Positions 1 through 8,815 of a stretch of DNA of 13,709 nt are shown here, in pieces. Origin of the DNA: Jimgerdemannia flammicorona (taxonomy: Eukaryota; Mucoromycota; Endogonomycetes; Endogonales; Endogonaceae); contig RBNI01004627.1 in the NCBI GenBank assembly GCA_003990745.1, positions 1-13,709 on the forward strand, given 5' to 3'. Below the pieces are notes generated by a model. That model was not told the DNA's origin. It ran no database searches and saw only the letters and a program-made list of their open reading frames with translations. The first letter of the stretch is position 1, and each line of letters starts with the position of its first letter. The translations under genes and the position numbers were made by a program.

Positions 1-112
1 TTCGTCCACCGCGTACAAGCAGTGCGTGAATAGTAGTTGGTCCACGAACAACTGCGGGCCTAGCACTGTGTGCAAGACCAGCGGGACTTCCATTGTTTGT
101 GATTTCCCTTAA
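1..112 (+). CDS. C-terminal end of a secreted CBM19-like chitin-binding protein (5' partial)
   Basis: The frame starting at base 2 is open from the window edge to a TAA at 110-112 and encodes 36 residues. It begins SSTAYKQCVNSSWSTNNCG and ends with GTSIVCDFP. The four cysteines (YKQC, NNCG, TVCK, IVCD), the central W and the closing C-D-F-P match the end of fungal family 19 carbohydrate-binding modules, which bind chitin in secreted or wall-associated proteins. The catalytic or other upstream domains and the signal peptide lie outside the window, so the enzyme class cannot be told. No AATAAA signal is obvious just after the stop. The call rests on the cysteine spacing and overall pattern; a different small cysteine-rich secreted domain is the main alternative. 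Confidence 0.7.
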   Translation, partial: SSTAYKQCVNSSWSTNNCGPSTVCKTSGTSIVCDFP

Positions 113-239
113 AAGATATAGATGACACCATAACGTATAGAGCACTGGTATACCTCTGAACGTCAAGGAGAGATGACGTAAACCGTATATAACACTACAC
201 ACATGTGATTCCAAGATATTGTATCTTATATTTATATTT

Positions 240-276
240 TTGCTTCCTTTTTTTTTTTTTAAAAAAAAAAAAGCAA
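240..276. repeat. T13A12 palindrome with flanking inverted repeat
   Basis: A run of 13 T (248-260) is followed directly by 12 A (261-272). The flanks TTGCTT (240-245) and AAGCAA (271-276) are perfect reverse complements, so the element can fold into one long A/T hairpin. A larger version with the same design lies at 5418-5474. Confidence 0.8.
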
Positions 277-1466
277 GTGATAATTGGCAAATTTGTTACC
301 TTTTTTTTTGGGGGGGGGAGTCCTTCGATTCCTCTACTTGTGCACGTCCATGCGATTAGCCGTTCCGATTTCGACAATTCTTGAGCACAGGCTACTCGAT
401 CATTATAAATCTGGATAACATATCACTCCGCCTAGATGTTTGACAGCGTGACCGCGAAAGGGGCAATATAGGAGACAGGTGCTTGTTGGCGGCCTGCATC
501 TTGTGGTTTCCGAAAGGTAGTGAAGCTTGCAGGATTTGGGGCCATCATAGTATACAGAATGGACACAAACACCACTCGGAGGATCTTGCTTGGTGGCGTC
601 CAATGCAGCAACGCTTTGTTCTCTACATCGAATGATGTCATTTTCGAGCCACTTGTTTCGGATTAGGGTCTTTGGCCTTTCTTCTATCTCTGTTATCCAG
701 ACCACCACTTACACACACCATCTCGTTGGAATTGCCGAACATTCACATGGCACGACGCACACAACCGAAATATTTTTCACGCTTATTGATCTGCTCTTGC
801 AACGGAATGTAAAGCATTGTTTTATTTCAAAGTTCAATGTTTCTGTTTCCAGGAGAGGATAAGGTACAACCGTTGTGTACGGACTGAATGCGTTGAGATT
901 TCATTTGAGCGACAATTCTGAATTCCAAAATCAACAAAGAGAAGTCTCCTATTTGAGTAATAGCCGATGCAACCGCATTTGACCCCAACGCTCGGGTGGG
1001 CGGAGCGACGCGGGTGCTCATGTCGGTCTGCTGGGGATCATGCCCAACGGATTGCGCGATGAGCTAAAATACGATGACCTTGTTGATCTCCTCAATCACG
1101 TATTTTGAGCCACGTCCGAGTCAGGTTGTGTTGCTTTTCAACATGCACTATTTTAATGTTGAAATAGGAGTCATCGACGTCTCTATACAGTCTAAGAACG
1201 GTTAATGCGAACTATTTGGGTTTTGATTTCATGTGTACCCTATTTTCATATATACCCTGCTGGAAGAATTGATCGACCGATCAAAAATTCGAATGTGCGA
1301 CATGTAATTATCCGTAGCGCCATTGTTCTCTTTAAATAAGGTAGAAGGCTCGACAAATTCGCTACCAGTCAGTTGAAGATGTGTTAATATAGCGAAAGGT
1401 TTATCCTCTTCCTCAACAGCTACAGGCTGTGAGAGGTTGAATTCCGGTGATTTTTATTTTTTATAT

Positions 1467-1485
1467 TATATATATATATATATAT
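1467..1485. repeat. TA dinucleotide microsatellite
   Basis: About nine TA units lie inside a wider AT-only stretch (roughly 1451-1503) made of TTTTTATTTT, TATATA and TTATT motifs. Confidence 0.85.
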
Positions 1486-2507
1486 TATTATTTATTTATT
1501 TTAGAAAGATCGCCGCGTGTTACTAAGTTCGTATTGAGTGGAGAAATACTTCTCATTTAGGCCCCTAATAAACCTTCGCTTACGCGTGCGAAGATTCGCA
1601 GCCCTTGATTCGCACGAGTATGTGTTGCAAGGGTCCCAATCGCACTGTTTTGCAAGTGAACTGTGATTTTGCCCTGCCGAAAACAACGAAAAGATAAAGG
1701 CCGGAAGGCAACTCCTTCGATGCGCCGGCCCTCACTAATTTGCGTTAAGGTTTGTTTTCATTTCGCGATTCGAATATGAAAAATAGTCGGGGACAGAGAC
1801 GACAATGCAATGGCATAGTCAAAGGATGAGTTTCTACCGAAAGGAGGGAAAAGAGCGTGCTGAGCCATTCGCAATACCAACGAAATCCGTGTGCTGATTT
1901 TGGCTCATTGTGTGTCTGGAAGCCAGCAAGGGTAGTTTGCTTGAGCCATTTTCGATTTCGAATTGTCGACCCATCATCTCATAACTAATAATTACTGTTG
2001 TGGCATGGAGATAATGAAGATCATACAAACAAGACCACTTAAACATCACCCCTGTTTCGTTGTCTACAAATGTTTTTTTTTTTTTCCGTCTAGCATATGG
2101 AAGGTCTACGGCAGTGGGTGAAAGGCCAATCGACGGCCTGGCAGTCGTCAATTCAGCGTTTCAATTGATTTTTCCCACCTTCCTTGCTGTCTAGGTATGA
2201 CAAGAACAACGTCTAATAATCATGAAAAGGATGCCCTTGTGTGGATGGCCGTCATCGACGTGACTTCCGGAGCCCACCAAAAACGAAAAGACCATATTGC
2301 ATTCCTCCCTCGTGCATACCGGTTGTTACCCTTGTATGGAAACAATCTTTTATGGATTCATTTCCGACTCTTCACTCCTTGTAGGATAGCTAGCCGCGTC
2401 GAAACGCCTTGCAAGCACTCTGCCGTGCCCTCCTCCTCCTCTCCCCAGCCTCTTCCTGATCTCTTTGTGTAGCAGTCGACGCTCCCTTACTCGTTGCCAC
2501 TCGAGTT

Positions 2508-2515
2508 TATATAAA
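2508..2515 (+). promoter_or_regulatory. TATA-like element abutting the Myb start codon
   Basis: TATATAAA lies directly against the ATG at 2516. If it is the functional TATA box, transcription would begin past 2516, and the next in-frame ATG at 2594 would be the real start. If it is only the A-rich context of the initiator, 2516 stands. Confidence 0.35.
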
Positions 2516-3625
2516 ATGGCCACAGTCTATCCCGAACTTGACTCAATCCACCACTTCAATCTGAGATTGTACACTGCAAAGCCCCACATATCGATGATCC
2601 ACACAAGCACCGCCAAGGATGGAATGGCATGGTATTCAAACTCAAAAGCCTACAGACAAGATGAAAATGATTCATGCGATGCTGCCGACCACAATTCGGA
2701 ACGCATGTCCCTCAATCCTGAAATCGGGATCGGGTACAAGTCGCACGATGCCGAAGGCCCACCCAGACCCTCATTCACGGTAGAGGTGTTCGAGCGCGAC
2801 GTTCCTCCCGCGATTGCAAAGCTCTTGAACCCTGAGATTATTATTCACATGGACTCAACTTCAACCCAGGACAACACCATCAAAATGCCTCAGAGGGTGT
2901 GGAAGCCTGACACCCCGGACGCCACATACGACCATCAAATTCCTCGCGTAAATCAAACCAAACGGAAACCTGATGTTGATGCTACCGCCCACGACAACCA
3001 TATTTCAGCCGAGCATACCACAGCCAGTACCAAACGGAAATCACACCCGGACATCGATGAAGCCATACCAGACAATCAAGTCCCATCATCAAGCACCGTG
3101 GCCGTCGTTGACAGATCGCACGACGACGATGCCACAGAAGATTGTGGGATTGACTCGGCTAACAAGCTCAAAAAACCAAAGTTAATACAAGGTGACACCT
3201 CTTCCGCGTCACTGGCCTCTCCTCCTCCAACTTCCCCTGAACTCCTGACTCCGCCCGAGGCGCCGACCAAGACCAAGAAACGGCCAAAAGTCAAGTGGAC
3301 GGAGGAGGAGGAAGTTTTGCTCAAGAAGGGTTTCGCTGAAGGGTTGGGCTGGCAAGCCATTGCCAGAAAATACCTTCCGACGCGTGATCGATCGGGATGC
3401 TACCTGCATTGGCAGTCAATGCAGGCCAAGACCTTGCCCCCACGCCGGGACTGGACGGTGGAGGAAAACGAAAAACTCACTAAGGCTATTAAAGCACGGT
3501 CAAAAGAGACGCGGGAATTGTGGTCGAAAGTTGCGGAAGACGTTGGTAAGGGAAGGACATGGAAGGAAGTTGAGATGCAGCAGGCGCACCTAATCGTGAA
3601 GGAGAAAGAGAAAAAGAAGAACTAA
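2516..3625 (+). CDS. Protein with two C-terminal Myb/SANT-like repeats, probable DNA-binding regulator
   Basis: This is a single uninterrupted frame of 369 residues, ATG at 2516 (context AAAATGG) to TAA at 3623-3625. No upstream in-frame ATG exists; the next one is at 2594. The first Myb repeat is clear: W261, W279 and W299 have the 17-19 residue spacing of the Myb tryptophan cluster, with an acidic TEEEEVLL helix start and GLGWQAIARKYLPTRDRSGC typical of helices 2-3. A second, more divergent repeat has W313, W336 and W349. A basic KTKKRPK run just before W261 is a candidate nuclear signal, and the protein ends in a lysine-rich tail. Residues about 130-200 hold three degenerate 21-26 residue repeats carrying KPD/HPD and KRK motifs; the rest of the N-terminal two thirds looks disordered. 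By analogy with fungal Myb/SANT proteins it is inferred to bind DNA or chromatin in the nucleus. Its target is unknown. Confidence 0.85.
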   Translation: MATVYPELDSIHHFNLRLYTAKPHISMIHTSTAKDGMAWYSNSKAYRQDENDSCDAADHNSERMSLNPEIGIGYKSHDAEGPPRPSFTVEVFERDVPPAIAKLLNPEIIIHMDSTSTQDNTIKMPQRVWKPDTPDATYDHQIPRVNQTKRKPDVDATAHDNHISAEHTTASTKRKSHPDIDEAIPDNQVPSSSTVAVVDRSHDDDATEDCGIDSANKLKKPKLIQGDTSSASLASPPPTSPELLTPPEAPTKTKKRPKVKWTEEEEVLLKKGFAEGLGWQAIARKYLPTRDRSGCYLHWQSMQAKTLPPRRDWTVEENEKLTKAIKARSKETRELWSKVAEDVGKGRTWKEVEMQQAHLIVKEKEKKKN

Positions 3626-3752
3626 AAACCATGTTCAAATATCTGGTTGTCCCATAGAGTTAATAGACAATGTCTAGTGCATTATTTCATATTTCGATTT
3701 ATTTTTTGTCCCTTTATTTCTTTTCCCCTCTCTTTCAAGCAGGCCTGTTATG

Positions 3753-3766
3753 AATAAATGAATAAA
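3753..3766 (+). terminator. Polyadenylation signals of the Myb gene
   Basis: Two AATAAA hexamers (3753-3758 and 3761-3766) lie about 130-140 nt past the Myb stop codon in an otherwise T-rich 3' flank, a usual distance for a fungal 3' UTR. Confidence 0.6.
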
Positions 3767-3773
3767 ATGACGC

Positions 3774-4091
3774 CTACTTAGAACAAATAAAATGGTGCAT
3801 ATGTCTTTGGCAGAGTGAAGATTCTTGTTCTTTTACAATCCCTCCCTCCTGTTTTACTATGTTGTTTTTCTTCTCCGCTCGTCCATTTTTTCGTGATTTG
3901 GCAATAACAGGCCTAGATTCACATGGCTTTGAAAACACAGTTCCTTCGTGCGACTGTCCCGAATAGGAAGCTTCAATCAAATCATCTGCCTGACGAAAGC
4001 TTGTACTCCTGAGCAAGGGCGTATCACTTGTCTCGTCCAAAGCCGTGTCTGAGTGTTGAGCACAATAACGTTGTTGAATTGCAGCAGATGA
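3774..4091 (-). CDS. Possible terminal exon, no recognised domain
   Basis: Reading leftward from an acceptor-like CCGATAG (4092-4098) the frame is open for about 105 codons to a TAG at 3774-3776. It has no ATG near its beginning, so it could only be a last exon. It contains DETSDTPLLRSTSFRQADD followed by a lysine-rich segment, resembling the cytoplasmic tail of a membrane protein in composition only. The same frame is also open upstream of the TAG at 4092, through MAIIEFKVTKAICR, so a gene broken by one in-frame stop is another reading. No upstream exon could be identified past the A40 tract. A chance open frame is quite possible. Confidence 0.22.
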   Translation of the reverse strand, partial: SSAAIQQRYCAQHSDTALDETSDTPLLRSTSFRQADDLIEASYSGQSHEGTVFSKPCESRPVIAKSRKNGRAEKKNNIVKQEGGIVKEQESSLCQRHMHHFICSK

Positions 4092-4226
4092 CTATCGGCA
4101 TATTGCCTTCGTCACCTTAAATTCGATGATTGCCATGCGGCTCGTGCTCGGTGATGTGACATCTCCCATCCATGCCTGCCACTTGTGGGTGTGTGTAAGC
4201 ACAGCGAGTTTATAGTTGGATAATTG

Positions 4227-4228
<2 letters not shown>

Positions 4229-4268
<40 letters not shown>
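4229..4268. repeat. Forty-nucleotide poly(A) tract
   Basis: Forty consecutive A on the + strand, the longest homopolymer in the window. No coding sequence recognised on either side ends at it. Confidence 0.95.
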
Positions 4269-4271
<3 letters not shown>

Positions 4272-5238
4272 GCTTCTCGCCTTGGTAATTTTAAACTCGG
4301 AAGAACAGGATTTCTGAAAACCACATAGCAGAGCCTGTCACAACGTTTAGACGACGTAATTGTGGGTTCAAACAGGTATATATATAATATTAGTTTTTGT
4401 CGGAGCGAAGCGGAGGACAGTTTCTGTTATCTGTATATACGCGTGACGTCACTCTACCAAAGAAAACATGACCATTCGCTCTGGTCTCCTTTCCCTAGTT
4501 ACCACCCTCCGCCCGCCGGACATCTCTTTACTCGAAGAGACAGTGTCATTGCTAACGTCTTTGAGCGTTTTCTGAATCAACAAAACCATTACCACCGCCG
4601 TGCAAACTATTACGTGAGCGCACTTTATGCACACGCCGTATTGTTGTTTTCCCTGCGACCTTTGCAATCGGTGCATCGTTTTGACATAATCCTTATGTTT
4701 TTTATTTTTGCATCACCTGCCCGATAAAAATACCCCAAGGGTATGTTTTATTGACCGAATTTCAGTGATTTCATTAGCAGGAAGCCTCATTTGCCTGCGT
4801 CTCGCGTTCTTTTGTCTATGTTGTTGAAATAGCGGTGTGGCAGAGGGGGGAGGAACATGTCTAAACAACTCCGACGTTAGCAAGTGGAGCGAGTTCGGGG
4901 TCCATAAAGTATGGATTGACGAATTCAAAGACAATCCGAAAAAAGCTTCTTATCAGAAGGCAAGTGGCGCACTCACCAAGATGTGGTGACAATGCTAAGA
5001 TTCAGAAAGCTGCTCAAACCGTTGCAAGCAGAGTAAGCACGCCTGTGACAATATAAAGATTCACATATGATTTTGCATTGTGATGTTAACGGGTGCATAC
5101 TTTCTGATGTACCTCCGCGGTGTATGATGTATGTCTCCACAACAGGCTGTACAGCTTTTTGCTGTGCTTCCCATTATCTTATCGGTAGTTGTGGCTCGCT
5201 CCGGGGTGTGAATCTTAATTAACCGCTGGCTATCTTTG
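4269..5238. other. Gene-poor stretch
   Basis: I see no supported gene. There is a TATATATAATATTA stretch near 4377. A + strand frame at 4362-4727 has no usable ATG and no domain. Minus-strand frames at 4449-4676 and 4713-4934 look like chance openings. Confidence 0.5.
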
Positions 5239-5385
5239 CTAGGGAGGAGCTTTTTGCCGAAACTCCCAATACATTGGCATGTATATGCTAAGGAGGAGCT
5301 TTTTGCCAAACCTCCTAATGCAATGGCATGTCTAGGCTAGTGGAGAGCTTTTTGCTGAACCCCCCGATGCATTGCTTGTTACGGC
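5239..5385. repeat. 49-nt minisatellite, three tandem units with hairpin arms
   Basis: Units lie at 5239-5287, 5288-5336 and 5337-5385, each beginning CTAG or CTAA. The core GAGCTTTTTGC is shared by all three. In each unit positions 4-9 can pair with positions 24-29. Units 1 and 2 pair as GGGAG/CTCCC and AGGAGG/CCTCCT; unit 3 pairs less well. The unit ends diverge most in copy 3. Confidence 0.85.
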
Positions 5386-5417
5386 ATTTGTGCTTGCTAA
5401 GGAATTTTGTTCCTTAC

Positions 5418-5420
5418 TCT

Positions 5421-5468
<48 letters not shown>

Positions 5469-5474
5469 GAAAGA
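5418..5474. repeat. T27A18 palindrome with TCTTTC/GAAAGA arms
   Basis: Twenty-seven T (5424-5450) run straight into eighteen A (5451-5468), flanked by TCTTTC on the left and its reverse complement GAAAGA on the right. It lies about 30 nt past the 49-nt minisatellite and repeats the design of the 240-276 element. Confidence 0.9.
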
Positions 5475-5881
5475 CACCAATTAGGCAGCGATCTGGTAAT
5501 GTGAAATACCAAGCTACATTAGGATCGCGCTTCCGAATTTCGCGAGATTCTGGTATCTATCATTCCTTCTCATCGGCAGACAGTAGTGGCAGTAATGGCT
5601 GGCTGTGGGGAGGGTTGGTCGCGTGATCGAGCAGCAAGAATGGAGTATGCTTTAAGCTTACGATTTTGAATTATTTTCACCAGATAAACAACGTTGCAAA
5701 AATCTGTATTACGCATTTACAGAAGGGTGGAAGTGATCTTAAGACAGCAATAATGTGAAAAATTGAAGGGAATGGATCTAAAAAGTTCCATATTATTGTG
5801 AAAAGGTTTTAATGGATTTGTGGGTTATACATATTGTATTGCATAACTGTCAACACAATCAAGCTCTCAGAGGATAACTAA

Positions 5882-6197
5882 ATGCTTAAATATTGTTTCT
5901 TTTGTTCCAGCTACAATTTAGTAGAATCCTTTGCGGACTTGTCAAGAAATATTGAAGAGCGAAAATTCATTGTACAAAATATAGTTCTGCGAACGAACAT
6001 TTGTAACTGTTTACTTCGATTGGATTGAATCACTTTTCCGCAGCAAAAATAAAGAAATCCGGTACCGACTCTGGAATCGTCGGGTGTTCGACGACAAGGA
6101 CGTTTGGATCATGGAGGTGGCTGGCCCCCCGTCATCACCACCGACACCATATACGGTGAAAGATACCAAAAAAAAAAAAAAAAAAAAAAAAATTTAG
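5882..6197 (+). pseudogene. Broken coding relic of an uncharacterised protein, running into poly(A)
   Basis: Two adjoining frames look coding. The first (ATG 5882, stop 6026-6028) contains YNLVESFADLSRNIEERKF; it may instead begin at an acceptor-like TTTTGTTCCAG near 5911. The second frame, offset by one frameshift around 6005-6025, contains FDWIESLFRSKNKEIRYRLW and then WIMEVAGPPSSPPTPYTVKD. It ends in eight AAA codons, ATT and a TAG at 6195-6197. The W-I-M-E-V-A-G-P-P stretch recalls uncharacterised, often repeat-associated proteins of early-diverging fungi; that link is from memory and is an inference. No function can be given. The frame break and the poly(A) end indicate that it is not a working gene. 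Confidence 0.45.
6168..6192. repeat. Poly(A) tract of 25 nt at the end of the coding relic
   Basis: Twenty-five A follow directly after GATACC, the last normal codons of the relic at 5882-6197. This may be a retrocopy tail, or a slippage expansion of lysine codons. Confidence 0.95.
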
Positions 6198-6461
6198 CTT
6201 GCAAGTCATTGGTAGGTTGCCTTTAATTATTTTGGTATGTTGATCGATGGTTCCTTTCTGGCGTCCGAGCTGGCTTCTGCTGTTATTTCATATTCGTTTG
6301 GCGTTATATCAAAATCCAAGTATGCTTATATAATAAAATATAAAATCCACAGGCAAATTTGCCTGCATAATGAGACTTACTAAGGTGTATAATGGCATTT
6401 TCCACGTAAGTAAATTCTGCAGCTCTATTGCTCGTTTATCTTTCGATCCCTCACGGACTTC

Positions 6462-6485
6462 TTTTTTTTTTTTTTTTTTTTTTTT
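6462..6485. repeat. Poly(T) tract of 24 nt
   Basis: Twenty-four T on the + strand between GGACTTC and GGGTGTTTTTTAG. Read on the minus strand it is a poly(A) run in the opposite orientation to the one at 6168. Confidence 0.95.
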
Positions 6486-6945
6486 GGGTGTTTTTTAGAA
6501 AGAAATCACGAAATAGCTTTCAGTAATGCAAAAACTAGACAACGTTGACGGCCGTTGCGAAGGAAATACAGTTCGAGACGTCCTAAAAATCCTCAAGGTT
6601 TACGAGATCTTTTGGGTGATGGAATTCACCTTGGAATAAAAAATATAAACAAGTTGAAACATAATACTGGACAAGTAAAATGATCAGCTTGTTTGCTCAT
6701 ATTCATAATTAAGATTAGGCAGCAAGTCCATTTTTGGCCAGGGACCGTCCTACAATGACCATCACCGTTCCACGCGACGATCAGCAACGGGCCACTCGCT
6801 GGACACGCCTCGCGAGCCGGTCGGGTTTCCCACCACAGTTCTTTGAGTTGGCAGTGGCGGTTTTTCGTTATAATCCCTCTATCTACTACACACTCTACCC
6901 CCCCCCCCACGCCTTAATACTCCCAGCGCTGAGGGACATGGGCAG

Positions 6946-7044
6946 ATGCCCTCTTCGACCATCAATGTCCCTCCCGCCAGTCCGAACAAGCCCACGGTCG
7001 TGGTCGTCATGCCCAGAAAGGGTTATACGCGGTCTTGGCTTTAG
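6946..7044 (+). CDS. Possible first exon or small ORF, unrecognised
   Basis: ATG at 6946 opens a 32-codon frame with NVPPASPNKPTVVVVMPRKG to a TAG at 7042-7044. The proline-rich start followed by a valine-rich strand reads like real protein, and the region after a C-rich run (6899-6908) could be a promoter. An overlapping frame from about 6931 to 7240 is also open and ends at a consensus donor GTAAGT (about 7240). The correct frame cannot be settled by eye. No domain is recognised. Confidence 0.22.
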   Translation: MPSSTINVPPASPNKPTVVVVMPRKGYTRSWL

Positions 7045-7609
7045 AACATGGAGAGCGGGAGGAACGCATGTCGTCTTGCAAAATCATCGGTAGAGGTAGT
7101 GAGAGTGAGATCGGAGTGTGGCTGGCGAGAGATGATTCGTTAGATTGCAACGAGGATGTTGTCTCTGCTGTCCTCTTTTTGGAAGTGTTTCAGAACGTAT
7201 GGTATCAAGACATGGTAAAAGCGTACCATCAAGATTCTCGTAAGTCACATTTACCTCATATACAAAATGAGAGCTTGCTCATTTACTTCGCATAGAGCCT
7301 CGACGTATTGAAATTCAATGGTGCGGAAACCCCTTGAAAAACAAGCAATGACCGGGCATCCGGGATATGGTGCGAGGTGATCTCGTATTTTAATTCGGGC
7401 CGGGCAAAGCCGAAATCACGTAGACAGAAGCTTTTCCTAGACCTTTGTCCATCCCCCTGTTGCAAAAAAATAATCCATCACTTTCAGATTGGTAACAAAA
7501 GAAGTTTTCATTCGATTGAGTGTGAAGACCGCAGCACTCTTGGGTCCACGGAACTTAGATTCGTCTCTCTTACCACTCATGCATACCAATCACCCCTCTT
7601 TGTAAATAG

Positions 7610-7686
7610 GACGTTGCTCGTTCACCACCATCGGGGCGAGCGAGATGGACACCGTCGACGACTTCAAGGGGATTGACCCTGTCTAG
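7610..7686 (+). CDS. Possible terminal exon, unrecognised
   Basis: After an acceptor-like TTTGTAAATAG the sequence reads RCSFTTIGASEMDTVDDFKG followed by IDPV and a TAG at 7684-7686. It could be the last exon of a gene starting near 6946, but no continuous chain of exons between them could be built. Composition is protein-like; no family is recognised. Confidence 0.2.
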
Positions 7687-8202
7687 CCCCCCGATACTCC
7701 CTTAATGCAGGCTTCGCGTTCACTGTCTGCGATTGTATACGGCTCAGAACAAAGGATTGTGTCCTCCACATGCCTGCAATTTTTAATTCTGTTCTTTGCA
7801 AGAATTCAGGTCTTTCGCAAACTTAAATTGATTGTGATCATTTACGATTCGATCCGCACAGACAATACAAACCAAGTGCGAGGGGTCACAGGTCACGGGT
7901 AATACAGTATAGGAAACCCGGCATCGCCATTTGTTTCGTTTTTTTACCCGCACACTCTCTTCTTGAACGTGTGCCTTGTTACATGATGATCATTCCTACC
8001 ACGGTTGCATGGAAAAACGAAATAACAACTGAAATCCGTCAGGTAAGCCCTCCTCACTTGCGACATTTTTGATGCCTGTGTTTACAATATCTTTGCTCTG
8101 GCGCTCCGTTTCTCTGTAATTTAAACGCTTTCGTTCTCGCATTCCGGTGACTGGGTAGGTGTCAGTAGTTCCGTTAAGTCGCGAAAGAAGCGTCTACGGT
8201 AG
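7687..8202. other. Gene-poor stretch
   Basis: I see no supported gene. A short frame MMIIPTTVAWKNEITTEIRQ at 7983-8042 ends at a donor-like GTAAGC, but no partner exon was found. Confidence 0.5.
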
Positions 8203-8320
8203 GACTAGACCTGTCGGGAGCCGGTGATGGCGAGTCATCAAGGCACAGAATTAGAGCACGCAAAGCTCCTGCGACAGGGCTAGACCTGTCGGAAGCCAGT
8301 ATTGGCGAGCCATCATCAAG
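8203..8320. repeat. Two copies of a ~42-nt repeat, 76 nt apart, with hairpin potential
   Basis: Copies at about 8203-8243 and 8279-8320 share CTAGACCTGTCGG.AGCC and TGGCGAG.CATCA with scattered substitutions. Copy 2 includes a perfect inverted repeat GACAGG (8273-8278) / CCTGTC (8285-8290). They lie immediately left of the AT-rich island. Confidence 0.8.
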
Positions 8321-8337
8321 ATGGCCGGTCTTGAGTG

Positions 8338-8815
8338 AATGATTATTTTATTCTGTTTTATTGTTTCTTTATGACCAAGCTGTTAACTTCTCCAAATCTA
8401 ACTTTTTATTTTAATTTTAATAGATTGGGCATATTGGTTGGAATGGATATGTATATAATATCTTTAAGATATTAGATTTAATAGGGTTTATATCATGATC
8501 CAAATATCCCATATTATATTGGTAAATGTATACCAAAAGAAGGCTTTTTGTTTTTGGTTTGACTATGTTATTATTATCAAAATAAAATAAATACTCTTTT
8601 TAAAATATTACTAGTATGTAAAATTAATATTTAATGACAAGATTTAGTAAAAGTTTAGCCATTAATAATTATTTTTCCAACTGCTCTAAATGACAAAAAT
8701 TTAGATAATAATAAAATAAATAAAACCCTATAAAATTTATTTTGGAAGATAAACAAATATTTTTAGAGATATGGCTGTAAAAAATAAAATAAAATAGAAA
8801 GCATTAATTATATGA
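8338..8815. other. AT-rich island, probably a mobile-element relic
   Basis: About 480 bp is markedly more AT-rich than the flanks, which return to mixed composition at both edges. No frame is coding. It contains a palindrome TAATATCTT-T-AAGATATTA at 8456-8474. I could not find convincing terminal inverted repeats or a target duplication, so the element type is undetermined. Confidence 0.6.

Larger units (their letters stand above)
113..2515. other. Gene-poor intergenic stretch between the CBM19-like gene end and the Myb gene
   Basis: I see no complete gene here. Open frames of 60-105 codons occur on both strands but lack domains, plausible starts or splice partners. The stretch holds a T-run/A-run palindrome (240-276), a T9G9 run (301-318), a TA microsatellite near 1467-1485 and a short coding-looking frame at 983-1108. 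The last 130 bases before the Myb gene are pyrimidine-rich (CCTCCTCCTCCTCT), as in many fungal core promoters. Confidence 0.6.

Noticed and set aside
278..290. GATAATTGGCAAA shared with bases 4218-4230, both next to A-rich runs
   Set aside because: One shared 13-mer in 13.7 kb is expected by chance.
403..708. 101-codon minus-strand frame rich in Cys
   Set aside because: Its cysteines fit no known spacing, no intron links it to the minus frame at 827-1021, and the overlapping frames are equally open. Chance is likely.
827..1021. 64-codon minus-strand ATG frame
   Set aside because: No domain or splice partner, and the + strand fragment at 983-1108 overlaps it.
1834..2151. 105-codon minus-strand frame
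   Set aside because: It crosses a T-run that codes a lysine stretch, has low-complexity composition and shows no motif.
2197..2472. 91-codon + frame before the Myb gene
   Set aside because: Sits in the pyrimidine-rich promoter region, with no domain and no link to the Myb frame.
4361..4372. GGGTTCAAAC resembling a tRNA T-loop
   Set aside because: No D-arm, anticodon arm or acceptor stem can be built around it.
4362..4727. 121-codon + frame
   Set aside because: No ATG near its start and no family resemblance; the length is within chance for this composition.
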